Assembly: GCA_016280445.1 (NCBI GenBank) | Contig: JAEEGS010000034.1 | Coordinates: 29,505 to 93,504 of the forward strand | Length of the DNA: 64,000 bases | Source: Bacteroidaceae bacterium | GTDB taxonomy: Bacteria; Bacteroidota; Bacteroidia; Bacteroidales; Bacteroidaceae | Reading direction: 5' to 3' | Shown: positions 54,005 through 63,317 of the stretch, piece after piece | Position numbering within the stretch: the stretch's first letter is position 1 | Layout: each line of letters starts with the position of its first letter | Program-made: the position numbers and the translations under genes | Notes under the pieces: model-generated | Told to the model about the DNA's origin: nothing | What the model saw: only the letters and a program-made list of their open reading frames with translations | Database searches by the model: none

Positions 54005-54081
54005 AATTATCAATCGTGAATTATGAATTATGAATTGTGAATTGTGAATTATCAATCATCAATTGTCAATTATCAATTAAA
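54005..54081. repeat. Heptamer tandem array (AATTATC/AATTATG/AATTGTG)
   Basis: Ten heptamers follow without gaps, from AATTATC at 54005 to AATTATC ending 54074, then a degenerate unit. The first half ends in G, the second in C. It lies immediately upstream of the DUF1846 -7 box, and one TTG within it is 21 bases from that box. Confidence 0.9.
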
Positions 54082-54086
54082 ACTCT

Positions 54087-54094
54087 TACCTTTG
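54087..54094 (+). promoter_or_regulatory. -7 box for the DUF1846 gene
   Basis: TACCTTTG, with TTG at 54063-54065 as a possible -33 element supplied by the heptamer array. Confidence 0.65.
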
Positions 54095-54121
54095 CAGCCA
54101 AATTAGTAAAAACAGACATTT

Positions 54122-55585
54122 ATGAAAATAGGATTTGACAACGAGAAATACCTCAAGATTCAGTCGGAGCACATCCGTGAACGCATTGCCCAGTTCGATG
54201 GCAAACTGTATCTTGAGTTGGGTGGCAAACTTTTCGACGACCACCATGCATCGCGTGTGTTGCCAGGCTTTAAGCCCGACAGCAAGTTGCGTATGTTCAA
54301 GCAGTTGAGCGACAGTCTTGAGATTGTTATTGTGATCAGTGCCGAAGACATTGAGCAGAACAAGATGCGTGCCGACCTCGGCATCACCTACGACGAAGAT
54401 GCGCTCCGTCTGCGCGACGAGTTCATGAGCCGTGGCTTCTATGTGGGTTCGGTGGTCATCACTCACTACGACGGCCAACGTGCAGCCGACCAGTTCCGCC
54501 ACCGTCTCGAGCGCATGGGCATCAAGTCCTATTTCCACTACTTGATCGACGGCTATCCCCACAACGTGGAACTGATTGCCTCCGAGGAGGGCTTCGGCAA
54601 GAACGACTATGTGGAGACCACCCGTCCGCTCGTCATCGTCACGGCGCCAGGTCCTGGCAGCGGCAAGATGGCTGTATGCCTCAGCCAACTCTATGGCGAG
54701 AACAAACGTGGCATCCGTGCTGGCTATGCCAAGTTCGAGACCTTCCCCGTGTGGAGCCTTCCGCTCAAGCATCCCGTCAACATCGCCTATGAGGCAGCCA
54801 CCGCTGACCTCAACGACGTGAACATGATTGACCCTTTCCATTTTGATGCCTACGGTAAGGTGGCCATCAACTACAATCGCGATATCGAGATATTCCCCGT
54901 CCTCAATGCCCTCTTCGAAGGCATCTACGGTGAGAATCCCTACAAGTCGCCAACCGACATGGGTGTGAACATGGTGGGCTTCTGCATCAGCGACGACGAG
55001 GTGTGCTGTCAGGCTTCCAAGGATGAAATCATCCGCCGCTACTACGATGCGACCAACAAACTCGCCGATGGCGCGTGCAACGAGAGTGAGGTGAGCAAGA
55101 TTCAGTTGCTCTTCAATCAGGCCAAAATCACCACAGCCGATCGTCATGTCACCGTGGCTGCCAACGAACGGAAGGTGCAGACAGGTGTTCATTGTGCTGC
55201 CATGGAAATGGAGGATGGCACCATCATCACCTCCAAGACGGGCGACCTGCTCGGCTGTTGTGCCGCCCTCCTGCTCAACGTGATGAAGCACCTTGCAGGC
55301 ATTGGCGACGATGTGAAACTCATCCCCCAGAGCATGATTGAACCTATCCAAAAGACCAAGACTGAATACTTGGGAGGTCACAATCCTCGTCTCCACACCG
55401 ACGAAGTGCTCGTGGCCATCTCCGTCCTTTCGCAGCACGACGAGAACTGCCGTCGCGCCCTCGAACAGCTGCCCAAACTTCGTGGCTGCCAGATGCACTC
55501 CACCGTCATGCTCGGCGAAGTCGACCGCAAGATCCTGAAACGTTTAGGCTGCGGACTCACTTGCGACCCCGTGAAGAAGAAATGA
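54122..55585 (+). CDS. DUF1846 (UPF0371) protein
   Basis: The 487-residue cytoplasmic protein starts MKIGFDNEKYLKIQSEHIRERI and has the family block ELGGKLFDDHHASRVLPGF. A glycine-rich segment TAPGPGSGKMAVCLSQL (about 176-192) resembles a nucleotide-binding loop. Function is not established, though the length matches the family. It is probably monocistronic or followed by the AraC regulator gene 46 bases later. Confidence 0.9.
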   Translation: MKIGFDNEKYLKIQSEHIRERIAQFDGKLYLELGGKLFDDHHASRVLPGFKPDSKLRMFKQLSDSLEIVIVISAEDIEQNKMRADLGITYDEDALRLRDEFMSRGFYVGSVVITHYDGQRAADQFRHRLERMGIKSYFHYLIDGYPHNVELIASEEGFGKNDYVETTRPLVIVTAPGPGSGKMAVCLSQLYGENKRGIRAGYAKFETFPVWSLPLKHPVNIAYEAATADLNDVNMIDPFHFDAYGKVAINYNRDIEIFPVLNALFEGIYGENPYKSPTDMGVNMVGFCISDDEVCCQASKDEIIRRYYDATNKLADGACNESEVSKIQLLFNQAKITTADRHVTVAANERKVQTGVHCAAMEMEDGTIITSKTGDLLGCCAALLLNVMKHLAGIGDDVKLIPQSMIEPIQKTKTEYLGGHNPRLHTDEVLVAISVLSQHDENCRRALEQLPKLRGCQMHSTVMLGEVDRKILKRLGCGLTCDPVKKK

Positions 55586-55631
55586 ACCCATCGAAACAAC
55601 CGCGATAAGAACTCATTTACAATTCAGAGGG

Positions 55632-56828
55632 ATGTTTACCGACCATATATCTGTTGAGGTGATCCTATTTTTTATCCTCTATGGCATCACGGGCGTGGTG
55701 CCTGCCATTGCCGCCTTCTACCTGCTGCTGCGCCGAGGCAATGCCTTCGCGCCTGAGGTGACGTCACCTGTGCGGTTGCGTCGTTGGGCTTCATCATTCT
55801 TTGCCGTTTCGACAATGGCACACGTATGGTGGCTGCTGTTCTACCTCTACTCTGGCGACATACATTCCGTGGTCTATATGGTGTTTGCCATACTCGACAG
55901 CGTGTTGCTGTTCACCACCTTTGCTGGCACGCTGCTTGCCATGCTTCAGGATCGCCACCGGTCGGTATGGCCCGCCCTGATGGGCATCATACCGTTTGTG
56001 GTGATGTCTGCGGTGTACGTCGTCTATCCCCGTAACCTGCTCATACAGATGGCAAGCATATACCTTCTTCTGCTCAGCTTGCTCTTTACCGCATATATGG
56101 TCTTCGCCATCAGACAATACGGACGCTGGCTGAACGACAACTACGCCGACTTGGAGAATAAGAAGGTATGGCTGTGCCAAGCGGTGTCGCTCGTCTGCAT
56201 GCTGCTGTTTGTCGTCTATGTACTCGCTACAGACATGGTCTTAATTTGGCTCATACATGGCATCGAGCTTGTGCTTGTCGCCCTTCTGCTGTGGCGCGTG
56301 GAGACCCTGCCAACCTTGGAGACCTTCCCCCAAGCCCTCCTTGAGAAGGATGGGAGTGATGACCCTCAAGAACAAGCAGATGAACTATCTACTTCCCTCA
56401 CTCACAGGGCAATTGCGGAATCGGAACAATTGGTGACCGAGGGGAGAGAGGAAATGCAAAAGGGTGAGGCAGCTTCTCCCTCTTCCAACATCGAACAGCT
56501 GTTGGCTGAGCGTTGCGTGGAGGTGCAGCTTTACCTGCAGCACGACCTGACCCTGCAGCAACTGGCTCAGACGATTGGCACCAACCGTTCCTATCTCAGC
56601 CAGTATTTCTCCAGCCAAGGCGTCACATACAACACCTATATCAACAACCTCCGCATCAACCACTTCATCACGCTCTACCACAAAGCTACCGCTGCACATC
56701 AACCCATCGTTGCCCAACAACTGGCCAGCGACAGCGGCTACCACAGCTACAGTACCTTCAGCCTCGCCTTCAAACAGCGAATGGGGCAGAGCGTGACTGC
56801 GTGGATGCGCAACACCACCAATCTTTAA
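55632..56828 (+). CDS. Membrane-anchored AraC-family regulator
   Basis: The 398-residue protein has about seven hydrophobic helices in residues 8-225, a variable acidic linker (about 230-295) and a C-terminal AraC helix-turn-helix (about 300-395, DLTLQQLAQTIGTNRSYLSQYF). This is a membrane sensor joined directly to a DNA-binding domain. It lies 322 bases upstream of the RND operon on the same strand and is the obvious candidate regulator, but that is inference. Confidence 0.88.
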   Translation: MFTDHISVEVILFFILYGITGVVPAIAAFYLLLRRGNAFAPEVTSPVRLRRWASSFFAVSTMAHVWWLLFYLYSGDIHSVVYMVFAILDSVLLFTTFAGTLLAMLQDRHRSVWPALMGIIPFVVMSAVYVVYPRNLLIQMASIYLLLLSLLFTAYMVFAIRQYGRWLNDNYADLENKKVWLCQAVSLVCMLLFVVYVLATDMVLIWLIHGIELVLVALLLWRVETLPTLETFPQALLEKDGSDDPQEQADELSTSLTHRAIAESEQLVTEGREEMQKGEAASPSSNIEQLLAERCVEVQLYLQHDLTLQQLAQTIGTNRSYLSQYFSSQGVTYNTYINNLRINHFITLYHKATAAHQPIVAQQLASDSGYHSYSTFSLAFKQRMGQSVTAWMRNTTNL

Positions 56829-56840
56829 TCTCACACAGAA

Positions 56841-56917
56841 CCGATAACTTCTTTAACTTCGAGCGTCATCGCGAAGCGCTTTGCTCGCAAAGAACCGGTA
56901 ACTTCAGAAAGTTAAGT
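56841..56917. repeat. Dispersed intergenic repeat, copy A (TAACTTC type)
   Basis: It contains GATAACTTC and TTTAACTTC, then GAGCG and GCGAAGCG, then GGTAACTTCAGAAAGTTAAGT. The same parts in the same order recur at 58395-58456. Confidence 0.7.
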
Positions 56918-56983
56918 AATCTGCTTAATCCGTTTAATCATCCCACAGGGATATGTTTTTTTCTCAACGATTACACAGATTAA

Positions 56984-57057
56984 ACTGTTTTTTCCCCCTT
57001 CCTTCGCTGTTTGACTTTCAAAATATACAAAAATTGTTTCAAAATTTACAAAACATG
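56984..57057. repeat. Direct repeat A flanking the RND operon
   Basis: A stretch of 74 bases is almost identical to 63517-63591 (about six differences). It includes the pyrimidine run TTTTTTCCCCCTTCC and CAAAATTTACAAAACATG. It lies directly upstream of the RND operon promoter. Confidence 0.9.
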
Positions 57058-57099
57058 GTTTTTTTGTGTTCAAAATGATGCTGTTTCTGAAAAATTGCA

Positions 57100-57107
57100 T
57101 ACCTTTG
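57100..57107 (+). promoter_or_regulatory. -7 box for the RND efflux operon
   Basis: TACCTTTG, 44 bases before the adaptor gene start. Confidence 0.65.
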
Positions 57108-57150
57108 TGTACTTTAACACGAAAAACTAATCAATAATGCATAAAAACAC

Positions 57151-58251
57151 ATGAAAATGAAATCATTCAAATGGACTTTGATGCTCGGCCTCGTAGCCGG
57201 GTTGGTGTCATGCGGCATTGACATGCCCAAGGAGCAGAACACATCGTACGAGACGATGGTCGTAAAAAAACAGGACATCACGGTTCCCGTGAAGTTCAGT
57301 GCCAAACTGAAAGGACAGACCGATGTCACCATTACGCCTCAAGTGACTGGACAGTTGACAAGGATTGCGGTCGTCGAGGGTCAGCAAGTGACGAAAGGAC
57401 AGGTGCTCTTCGTGATTGACCAGCGCGATGCACAGCTGGAATTGGAATCCGCTCAGGCCAACCTGCTGGCAGCACAGGCTGCAGAAAGCAGCGCAAAACT
57501 TGAGTACGAGTCGAACAAGAACCTGTTTGACAGGAAGATTGTGAGCCGCTATATGCTCGACAACTCCGAGAACTCGTACAAACAGGCCAAGGCTGCGGTG
57601 GTTCAGGCACGAGCATCAGTGAACCGTGCGAAAGTGAACCTTGGTTACTGCACCATCACAGCTCCCGTGACAGGTGTGATTGGTGAGATTCCCGTAAGAA
57701 CCGGCGACCAGGTATCGCCATCCACGCAACTGACAATGGTCAGCGGCAATACAAACATGAATGCAGAGTTTTCTGTGTCTGAGAATGTCCTCGAACATGC
57801 TGTGGCGGAGGGTATCGAGATGAATCTTGAGGAAGCCATTAAAAACTTCCCTCCGGTAACGTTCGTGATGAAGAACGGCACCGAATATAAGCATAAGGGC
57901 TATATCAGCAGTGCTACGGGCGTGGTGGATGCTTCGACGGGTACCATCGCCATCAAAGCCACGTTCCCCAATCCTGACGGCCAACTCTTCTCAGGTATTC
58001 AGGGTACGGTGGTCATGCATTTCGACGAGAAGGACGTGATGGTGATTCCGCAAGTGGCTGTGGTGAAACTGTTGGACAAGCAGCAGGTGTATAAGGTGCA
58101 GGCCGACAGCACGGCAACAGCAGTCACAGTGACGACTGAGGACATTGGCGACGGCAAGAACTTCTCCGTGACCAGCGGACTGAAGGTGGGCGACAAGATT
58201 GTCACCGTTGGAGCCAATAACGTGAATGAGGGACAGCGAGTGCTTTTTTAA
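57151..58251 (+). CDS. RND efflux periplasmic adaptor lipoprotein
   Basis: The 366-residue membrane fusion protein has a lipobox L-V-S-C at Cys21. It has the lipoyl half-motifs ITPQVTGQLTRIAVVEGQQV and TITAPVTGVIGEIPVRTGDQV around an alpha-hairpin (about 105-165), then beta-barrel and membrane-proximal domains. It links the inner-membrane pump to the outer-membrane channel. Signal peptide and lipid anchor are as in AcrA. Confidence 0.94.
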   Translation: MKMKSFKWTLMLGLVAGLVSCGIDMPKEQNTSYETMVVKKQDITVPVKFSAKLKGQTDVTITPQVTGQLTRIAVVEGQQVTKGQVLFVIDQRDAQLELESAQANLLAAQAAESSAKLEYESNKNLFDRKIVSRYMLDNSENSYKQAKAAVVQARASVNRAKVNLGYCTITAPVTGVIGEIPVRTGDQVSPSTQLTMVSGNTNMNAEFSVSENVLEHAVAEGIEMNLEEAIKNFPPVTFVMKNGTEYKHKGYISSATGVVDASTGTIAIKATFPNPDGQLFSGIQGTVVMHFDEKDVMVIPQVAVVKLLDKQQVYKVQADSTATAVTVTTEDIGDGKNFSVTSGLKVGDKIVTVGANNVNEGQRVLF

Positions 58252-58269
58252 ATAAGGATCTCAAGTTTC

Positions 58270-58456
58270 GCAAGTTCCACTTGCTTGGAGTTAAGGGAGT
58301 TAGAGGAGTTAAAGGAGTTAGAGCCGTATGTTATGTACGACAGATGGTAACTTACACCCCGCATGGTGGTATAGGCTTTAACTCCTAAGCGAAGCGATAA
58401 CTTCTATAACTTCTATAACTTCTGAGCGAAGCGGTAACTTCCGAAAGTTAAGTTAA
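58270..58456. repeat. Intergenic repeats between adaptor and pump genes
   Basis: This 210-base gap is filled with repeats. GCAAGT and ACTTGC form a small hairpin (58270-58284). Four nonamers GGAGTTAAG, GGAGTTAGA, GGAGTTAAA, GGAGTTAGA run from 58287 to 58322. Three TAACTTCTA-type nonamers run from 58398 to 58424. The segment 58395-58456 is the second copy of the repeat at 56841. No gene is supported. Confidence 0.8.
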
Positions 58457-58461
58457 GGATT

Positions 58462-61400
58462 ATGAAGAACAATATATTCATTAATAAATATGTGATGGCA
58501 TGTGCCATCAGTATTGTCATAGCGATTGTGGGCTACATCGCGATGAACACGCTGTCTGTCGAGCAATACCCAGACATCGCACCTCCGACAGTGAGTGTCT
58601 CCACTTCCTACACCGGTGCCGACCCGCAAACGATTATGGAGTCGGTCATCCAGCCGTTGGAGGAGAGCATCAATGGTGTGGAGGACATGATTTATATGAC
58701 CTCCAAGGCCACCTCGTCGGGTAATGTGGAAATTTCGGTGTACTTCAAACAGGGCACCGACCCCGACATGGCGACGGTGAACGTGCAAAACCGTGTGTCG
58801 CAAGCCACCTCGTCGCTGCCATCCGACGTGACCAAGGTCGGTGTACAGGTGTCGAAGAGGCAGAACAGTATCCTGCGCGTGCTGGCTGTGAGGAGTTCGG
58901 ACGGCAAGTACGACAACGACTTCGTCTCGAACTATGTGGACATCAACATCAAGCCGCGCATTCAGCGTATCACCGGCGTGGGTGAGGTGACCGCCCTGGG
59001 TAACAAATACTCCCTGCGTGTCTGGATGAAGCCCGACGTGATGGCTCAGTACAGCTTGGAACCTATTGATGTCATCAATGCCATCAGTAGCCAGAGCTTC
59101 GTGTCCTCCACGGGTTCGTTAGGTGAAAACTCTGAGAACAAATACCAATACTCGATGGAGTACAAAGGTACGCTGAAGACAGTCGAGGAATTCAACGACA
59201 TCGTGCTGCGCACCACCGATGGCGGTCACCTGTTGCGACTGGGCGAGGTGGCTACGGTGGAGATTGGTGCCGAGAGCTACAGCTTCATGTCGGACATCAA
59301 TGGTCGCCCCGGTGCCATGATGATGATATTCCAGGCTCCAGGTGCCAACGCCACGGAGGTGAACGCCCGCATCACGAAGATTTGTGAGGAAATGCAGGCG
59401 ACGATGCCTGCCGGACTGGAGTTCGTTACGCTGATGACCTCCGACGACTTCCTTTTTGCTGCCATCCATAACGTGGTGGAGACCCTCATCATCGCCATCA
59501 TCCTGGTGATTCTGGTGGTGTTCTTCTTCCTGCAGAACTTCAAGGCCACCATCATCCCGTCCATCTCGATTGTCGTATCGCTTCTGGGCACCTTTGCCGT
59601 CGTCATGCTGGCAGGCTTCTCGCTCAACATCCTGACGCTGTTCGCCTTGGTGCTCGCCATCGGTACGGTGGTCGATGACGCCATTGTGGTGGTCGAGGCC
59701 GTCATGGCGAAGATGGAGAATGGTATCTCAGATGCTCGTGAGGCCACCCGCGAGGCCATGAGTGAGGTGTCGGTAGCCGTCGTCTCATGTACATTAGTAT
59801 TTATGGCCGTGTTCATTCCTGTGACCTTCATGTCGGGCACGTCGGGCACCTTCTTCACGCAGTTCGGTGTCACCATTGCCGCGTCGGTCGGTCTGTCGTG
59901 CGTATCGGCCTTGACGCTTTGCCCGGCTCTTTGTGCCATCATGTTGAAGATGTCGGAAAAGAAAGGCGAAGAGAAGAAATCCATCACCTATTATACCCAA
60001 AAAGCCTACAATGTCAGCTACAATGCCATTGCCGCCAAGTATTCAAAGGTCGTCAACAAATTCATCAAGCGCCCCGTTTTGGCATGGGGTTCGCTGATTG
60101 TTGCCGCCATCTTGCTGGTGTTCTTCATGAAGAACCTGCCTTCGGGTCTCGTACCACAGGAAGACCAGGGTGTATTCATGGCAGAGGTGCGTGCACCAGA
60201 GGGCTACACGCTGCAGCAGACGTTTGAGCTGGTGACGGAGGTGGAGAAGAAGTTGAAGAATATCCCTGAACTGGAGAGTTACGCTGTTTCCTGCGGCTAT
60301 GGTCTGATATCTGGTTACGGCTCGAATATGGCCACCCTTGTTGTTCGTCTGAAAAATTGGGACGACCGTCCGGGAATGAACCACATGATAGATCTCGTCC
60401 TCTACCGTTTCTATATGGACTGCTTGAGCATCAAGAACGCCAAGGTGCTGCCCTTCCAGATGCCTCAGGTGCCAGGCTACGGTACGAGCAACGACGTGAG
60501 TCTGATTGTGCAGGATCCCACGGGTGGCAACCTGTCGGAGTTTGCCCAAAAGACAGACCATTTCTTGGCCAAACTGGCTGAGCGTCCGGAAATCAGTTCC
60601 GCCATGTCAACGTACAGTGAGCGCTATCCGAAATATCAGGTCGAAGTGGATGCTGCCCAATGCGATCGTTCCGGTGTGTCGCCAAGCGCCGTGCTGAACA
60701 CGCTGGGAGCCTTCTGCGGTGGTGCCTATGTGGGCAACTTCAATCAGTTTGGTAAGGTTTACCGCCTGATGGTGGCTGCCGCTCCCGAGTACCGCCTTGA
60801 TCCTACGTCTCTCAACAATATCTTCGTGAAGGTGCAGAGTGGCAAGATGGCGCCCATCTTGCAGTTTGTCACCCTGAAGGAAATTGTCGGTTCATCGAGC
60901 ATCGAGCACTTCAACCTGTTCCAGAGCATTACCTGCAGCGTTTCACCCGCCAGCGGCTATAGCGAAGGAGAGGCTCATGAGGTGATTGCTGAGGTGTTCA
61001 GACAAGAGATGCCTACCACTGCCACCTACGAGTACAGTGGCATGTCACGCGAGGTGGAAGAGGCCGCAGGTTCTAACACCACAGCGATCATCTATGCCAT
61101 CTGTGCCATCCTCATCTACCTGATTCTGGGTTCGCTCTACAACTCATGGTTCACCCCGATGGCAGTGCTGCTGAGCGTACCTTTCGGACTGATGGGTGCC
61201 TTTGTCATGGCCTACATCTGCTCGCTGTTCAACCTGCCTGGATCGGACAACAACATCTACCTGCAGACGGGTGTCATCATGCTGATTGGTCTGTTGGCCA
61301 AGACGGCCATCCTCATCACCGAGTTTGCCTCCGAACGTCGTGCCCAAGGCATGAGCATCGTCGATGCAGCTTTTGAGGCCTGCAAGGAGCGTCTTCGTCC

Positions 61401-61617
61401 TATCTTGATGACCGTCATCACGATGATTGCCGGTATGATTCCGCTCGTCATCGAGGGTGGTGCTGGTGCCAACGGTAACCGTGCCCTCGCCCTGGGTGTC
61501 ATCGGTGGTATGACTGTGGGCACCATCGCCCTCCTCTTCGTCGTCCCCGCCTTCTTCATCGTGTTCCAGAAACTGCATGAGAAGTTCCAAGGCAAAGAAG
61601 TGAAAAGCGCAAAGTGA
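58462..61617 (+). CDS. RND efflux pump inner-membrane transporter (HAE1 family)
   Basis: The 1051-residue protein has the AcrB layout: a first helix, a large periplasmic loop, six helices, and the repeat of this in the second half. The proton-relay aspartates are D405 and D406 in GTVVDDAIVVVEAV. SVEQYPDIAPPTVSVSTSYTGA after helix 1 and QEDQGVFMAEVRAPEG in the second porter half are family blocks. It exports hydrophobic compounds or bile salts in exchange for protons. It is encoded 210 bases after the adaptor. Confidence 0.96.
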   Translation: MKNNIFINKYVMACAISIVIAIVGYIAMNTLSVEQYPDIAPPTVSVSTSYTGADPQTIMESVIQPLEESINGVEDMIYMTSKATSSGNVEISVYFKQGTDPDMATVNVQNRVSQATSSLPSDVTKVGVQVSKRQNSILRVLAVRSSDGKYDNDFVSNYVDINIKPRIQRITGVGEVTALGNKYSLRVWMKPDVMAQYSLEPIDVINAISSQSFVSSTGSLGENSENKYQYSMEYKGTLKTVEEFNDIVLRTTDGGHLLRLGEVATVEIGAESYSFMSDINGRPGAMMMIFQAPGANATEVNARITKICEEMQATMPAGLEFVTLMTSDDFLFAAIHNVVETLIIAIILVILVVFFFLQNFKATIIPSISIVVSLLGTFAVVMLAGFSLNILTLFALVLAIGTVVDDAIVVVEAVMAKMENGISDAREATREAMSEVSVAVVSCTLVFMAVFIPVTFMSGTSGTFFTQFGVTIAASVGLSCVSALTLCPALCAIMLKMSEKKGEEKKSITYYTQKAYNVSYNAIAAKYSKVVNKFIKRPVLAWGSLIVAAILLVFFMKNLPSGLVPQEDQGVFMAEVRAPEGYTLQQTFELVTEVEKKLKNIPELESYAVSCGYGLISGYGSNMATLVVRLKNWDDRPGMNHMIDLVLYRFYMDCLSIKNAKVLPFQMPQVPGYGTSNDVSLIVQDPTGGNLSEFAQKTDHFLAKLAERPEISSAMSTYSERYPKYQVEVDAAQCDRSGVSPSAVLNTLGAFCGGAYVGNFNQFGKVYRLMVAAAPEYRLDPTSLNNIFVKVQSGKMAPILQFVTLKEIVGSSSIEHFNLFQSITCSVSPASGYSEGEAHEVIAEVFRQEMPTTATYEYSGMSREVEEAAGSNTTAIIYAICAILIYLILGSLYNSWFTPMAVLLSVPFGLMGAFVMAYICSLFNLPGSDNNIYLQTGVIMLIGLLAKTAILITEFASERRAQGMSIVDAAFEACKERLRPILMTVITMIAGMIPLVIEGGAGANGNRALALGVIGGMTVGTIALLFVVPAFFIVFQKLHEKFQGKEVKSAK

Positions 61618-61641
61618 AAAGTGAAAAATTTGCTACCGTAT

Positions 61642-63048
61642 ATGAAAACAAAGAATATCATTATCGCAGCAACCATGGGTTTGTCACTCACGGGCTGCGG
61701 CTTATATAATAAATATGAGAAGACCGTGCAGGATCCAGCTGAGCCGTTCGGCACCACACAGGACATCCTGTCGGCCACAGGAGAAACATCCATCGCCGAG
61801 ATGTCTTGGCGCGAGTTCTTCACCGACCCCCTGCTGCAGCAGTTGATAGAGCAGGGATTGGCCAATAACACCGACTTGAACACCGCCCGCATCAATGTCG
61901 AGAAGAGTGAAATCTCGTTGAAAACCCAACGGCTGGCCTATCTGCCGTCCCTCTTCTTCTCGCCGCAGGGCATGATCTCCAGCTTCGACGGGGGCAGACC
62001 CACGAAGAGTTACATCCTGCCGTTGGATGTGTCATGGGATGCCGATGTGTTCGGCTCCATCACCAATAAGAAACGAGCTGCCAAAGCGGCATGGCTGCAG
62101 TCACAGATGGCCGAGGAGTCCACACGTTCCAACCTCATCAGTTCCATTGCCCTGCAATATTTCTATCTCCAACTGCTCGACCGCGAACTGGACATCCTCA
62201 CCGAGACCGACAGCCTCTGGAAAGCCTCATTGGATACACAGCAGGCACTCTATGAGAACGGTCAGTCCTACTCGACAGCCGTGAACCAGCAGGAGTCTTC
62301 ATGGCTCGACGTGAAGCTACAGATAGTGAGTATCCGTCGCGCCATACGCTCGACCGAGAACAACATCTGCAATCTGCTCTGCATCACACCACAGCACATC
62401 GAGCGTACCAAATGGCAGACAGAAAACCTTTATCACTCTGCCTCTGAAGGAAAGCGCATGTTCGACACGCGCTACCTGAAGATTGGTGTGCCAGCCCAGA
62501 TGCTGGAGCATCGCCCCGACATCCGTATGGCCAACTACTACATGGAAGAAGCCTTCTACAATGTTCAGGCAGCCCGTGCCGCCTTCTATCCCAGTCTCAC
62601 ACTGACGGGAGAGGCAGGATGGAGCAACAATAGCGGCTTCGTCAATCCCGGCAAACTGTTGCTTCAGGCAGTCGCTTCCCTCTCGCAGCCTATCTTCGCC
62701 CGTGGCCAGATCAAAGCCAACTACAAGATCAGTAAGCTGACCGAAGAGAACATGAAGAAGAAGTATGTGCAGGCTGTCATCAATGCCGGCAACGAAGTGA
62801 ATGAGGCCATGGCCGACTGTATGGCTGCTCGCGAGAAGCATGAGTATTATCACCGTCAGGTGGAGGTGCTCCATGAAGCCTACACGGGCACCCACGAACT
62901 GATGGACAACGGCAAGGCCAGCTACCTCGAAGTCCTCACGGCTCAAGAGTCGCTCCTCAATGCCCAGCTCAATGAGGCCTCGAACATGTACAACGGTGCC
63001 GAAGCCGTCATCGCCCTCTACATCGCCCTTGGCGGCGGCACGAAGTAA
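61642..63048 (+). CDS. RND efflux outer-membrane channel (NodT/OprM family)
   Basis: The 468-residue form starts at 61642 (MKTKNIIIAATMGLSLTGC), with lipobox L-T-G-C. A GTG at 61621 would add seven residues and spoil the signal peptide. Two OEP repeats cover the rest, with the family block LEHRPDIRMANYYMEEAFYNVQAARAAFYP. It completes the tripartite pump. It is 24 bases after the pump gene. Confidence 0.94.
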   Translation: MKTKNIIIAATMGLSLTGCGLYNKYEKTVQDPAEPFGTTQDILSATGETSIAEMSWREFFTDPLLQQLIEQGLANNTDLNTARINVEKSEISLKTQRLAYLPSLFFSPQGMISSFDGGRPTKSYILPLDVSWDADVFGSITNKKRAAKAAWLQSQMAEESTRSNLISSIALQYFYLQLLDRELDILTETDSLWKASLDTQQALYENGQSYSTAVNQQESSWLDVKLQIVSIRRAIRSTENNICNLLCITPQHIERTKWQTENLYHSASEGKRMFDTRYLKIGVPAQMLEHRPDIRMANYYMEEAFYNVQAARAAFYPSLTLTGEAGWSNNSGFVNPGKLLLQAVASLSQPIFARGQIKANYKISKLTEENMKKKYVQAVINAGNEVNEAMADCMAAREKHEYYHRQVEVLHEAYTGTHELMDNGKASYLEVLTAQESLLNAQLNEASNMYNGAEAVIALYIALGGGTK

Positions 63049-63061
63049 CACCCCGTTTAAT

Positions 63062-63105
63062 CATAGCGAAGGGATATGTGTTCTCTCACATATCCCTTCG
63101 CTATG
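63062..63105. terminator. Perfect 19-bp stem-loop after the RND operon
   Basis: Positions 63062-63080 and 63087-63105 are perfect inverted repeats around a 6-base loop. A T-rich stretch follows. The preceding CGTTTAATCAT and GGGATATGT blocks also occur at 56930-56957. Confidence 0.85.
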
Positions 63106-63130
63106 TTTGTGTGCCAATGCACAGGCACAT

Positions 63131-63266
63131 CCTCCATTGTCTTCACACCGTAACCTCTCATGACTTCCTTCCACTGCCTCAAAACCGACATCGGGGACAT
63201 CGGTCGACCGACATCGGGGACATCGCCTGACCGACATCGGGGACATCGGTTTAGAGGCTGTGGAAG
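63131..63266. repeat. Core-variable inverted-arm element, copy 3
   Basis: Arms CTTCCACTGCCTC (63168-63180) and GAGGCTGTGGAAG (63254-63266) enclose three 17-bp units starting at 63186, 63209 and 63232 (23-bp period). Each unit reads CGACATCG, G, GGACATCG, i.e. a near direct repeat; the three copies are identical. Spacers are gtcgac and cctgac. The element is 99 bp, the same as copy 1. The left flank 63131-63167 matches that of copy 1. Confidence 0.9.
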
Positions 63267-63317
63267 GGGATCTTCCGAGGCTTCGCCTTCGTGTCCTTCG
63301 CGCCATACGTGTTCGTA

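Noticed and set aside
54086..55498. Long minus-strand frame opposite the DUF1846 gene
   Set aside because: It mirrors a full-length conserved protein on the plus strand and lacks any domain.
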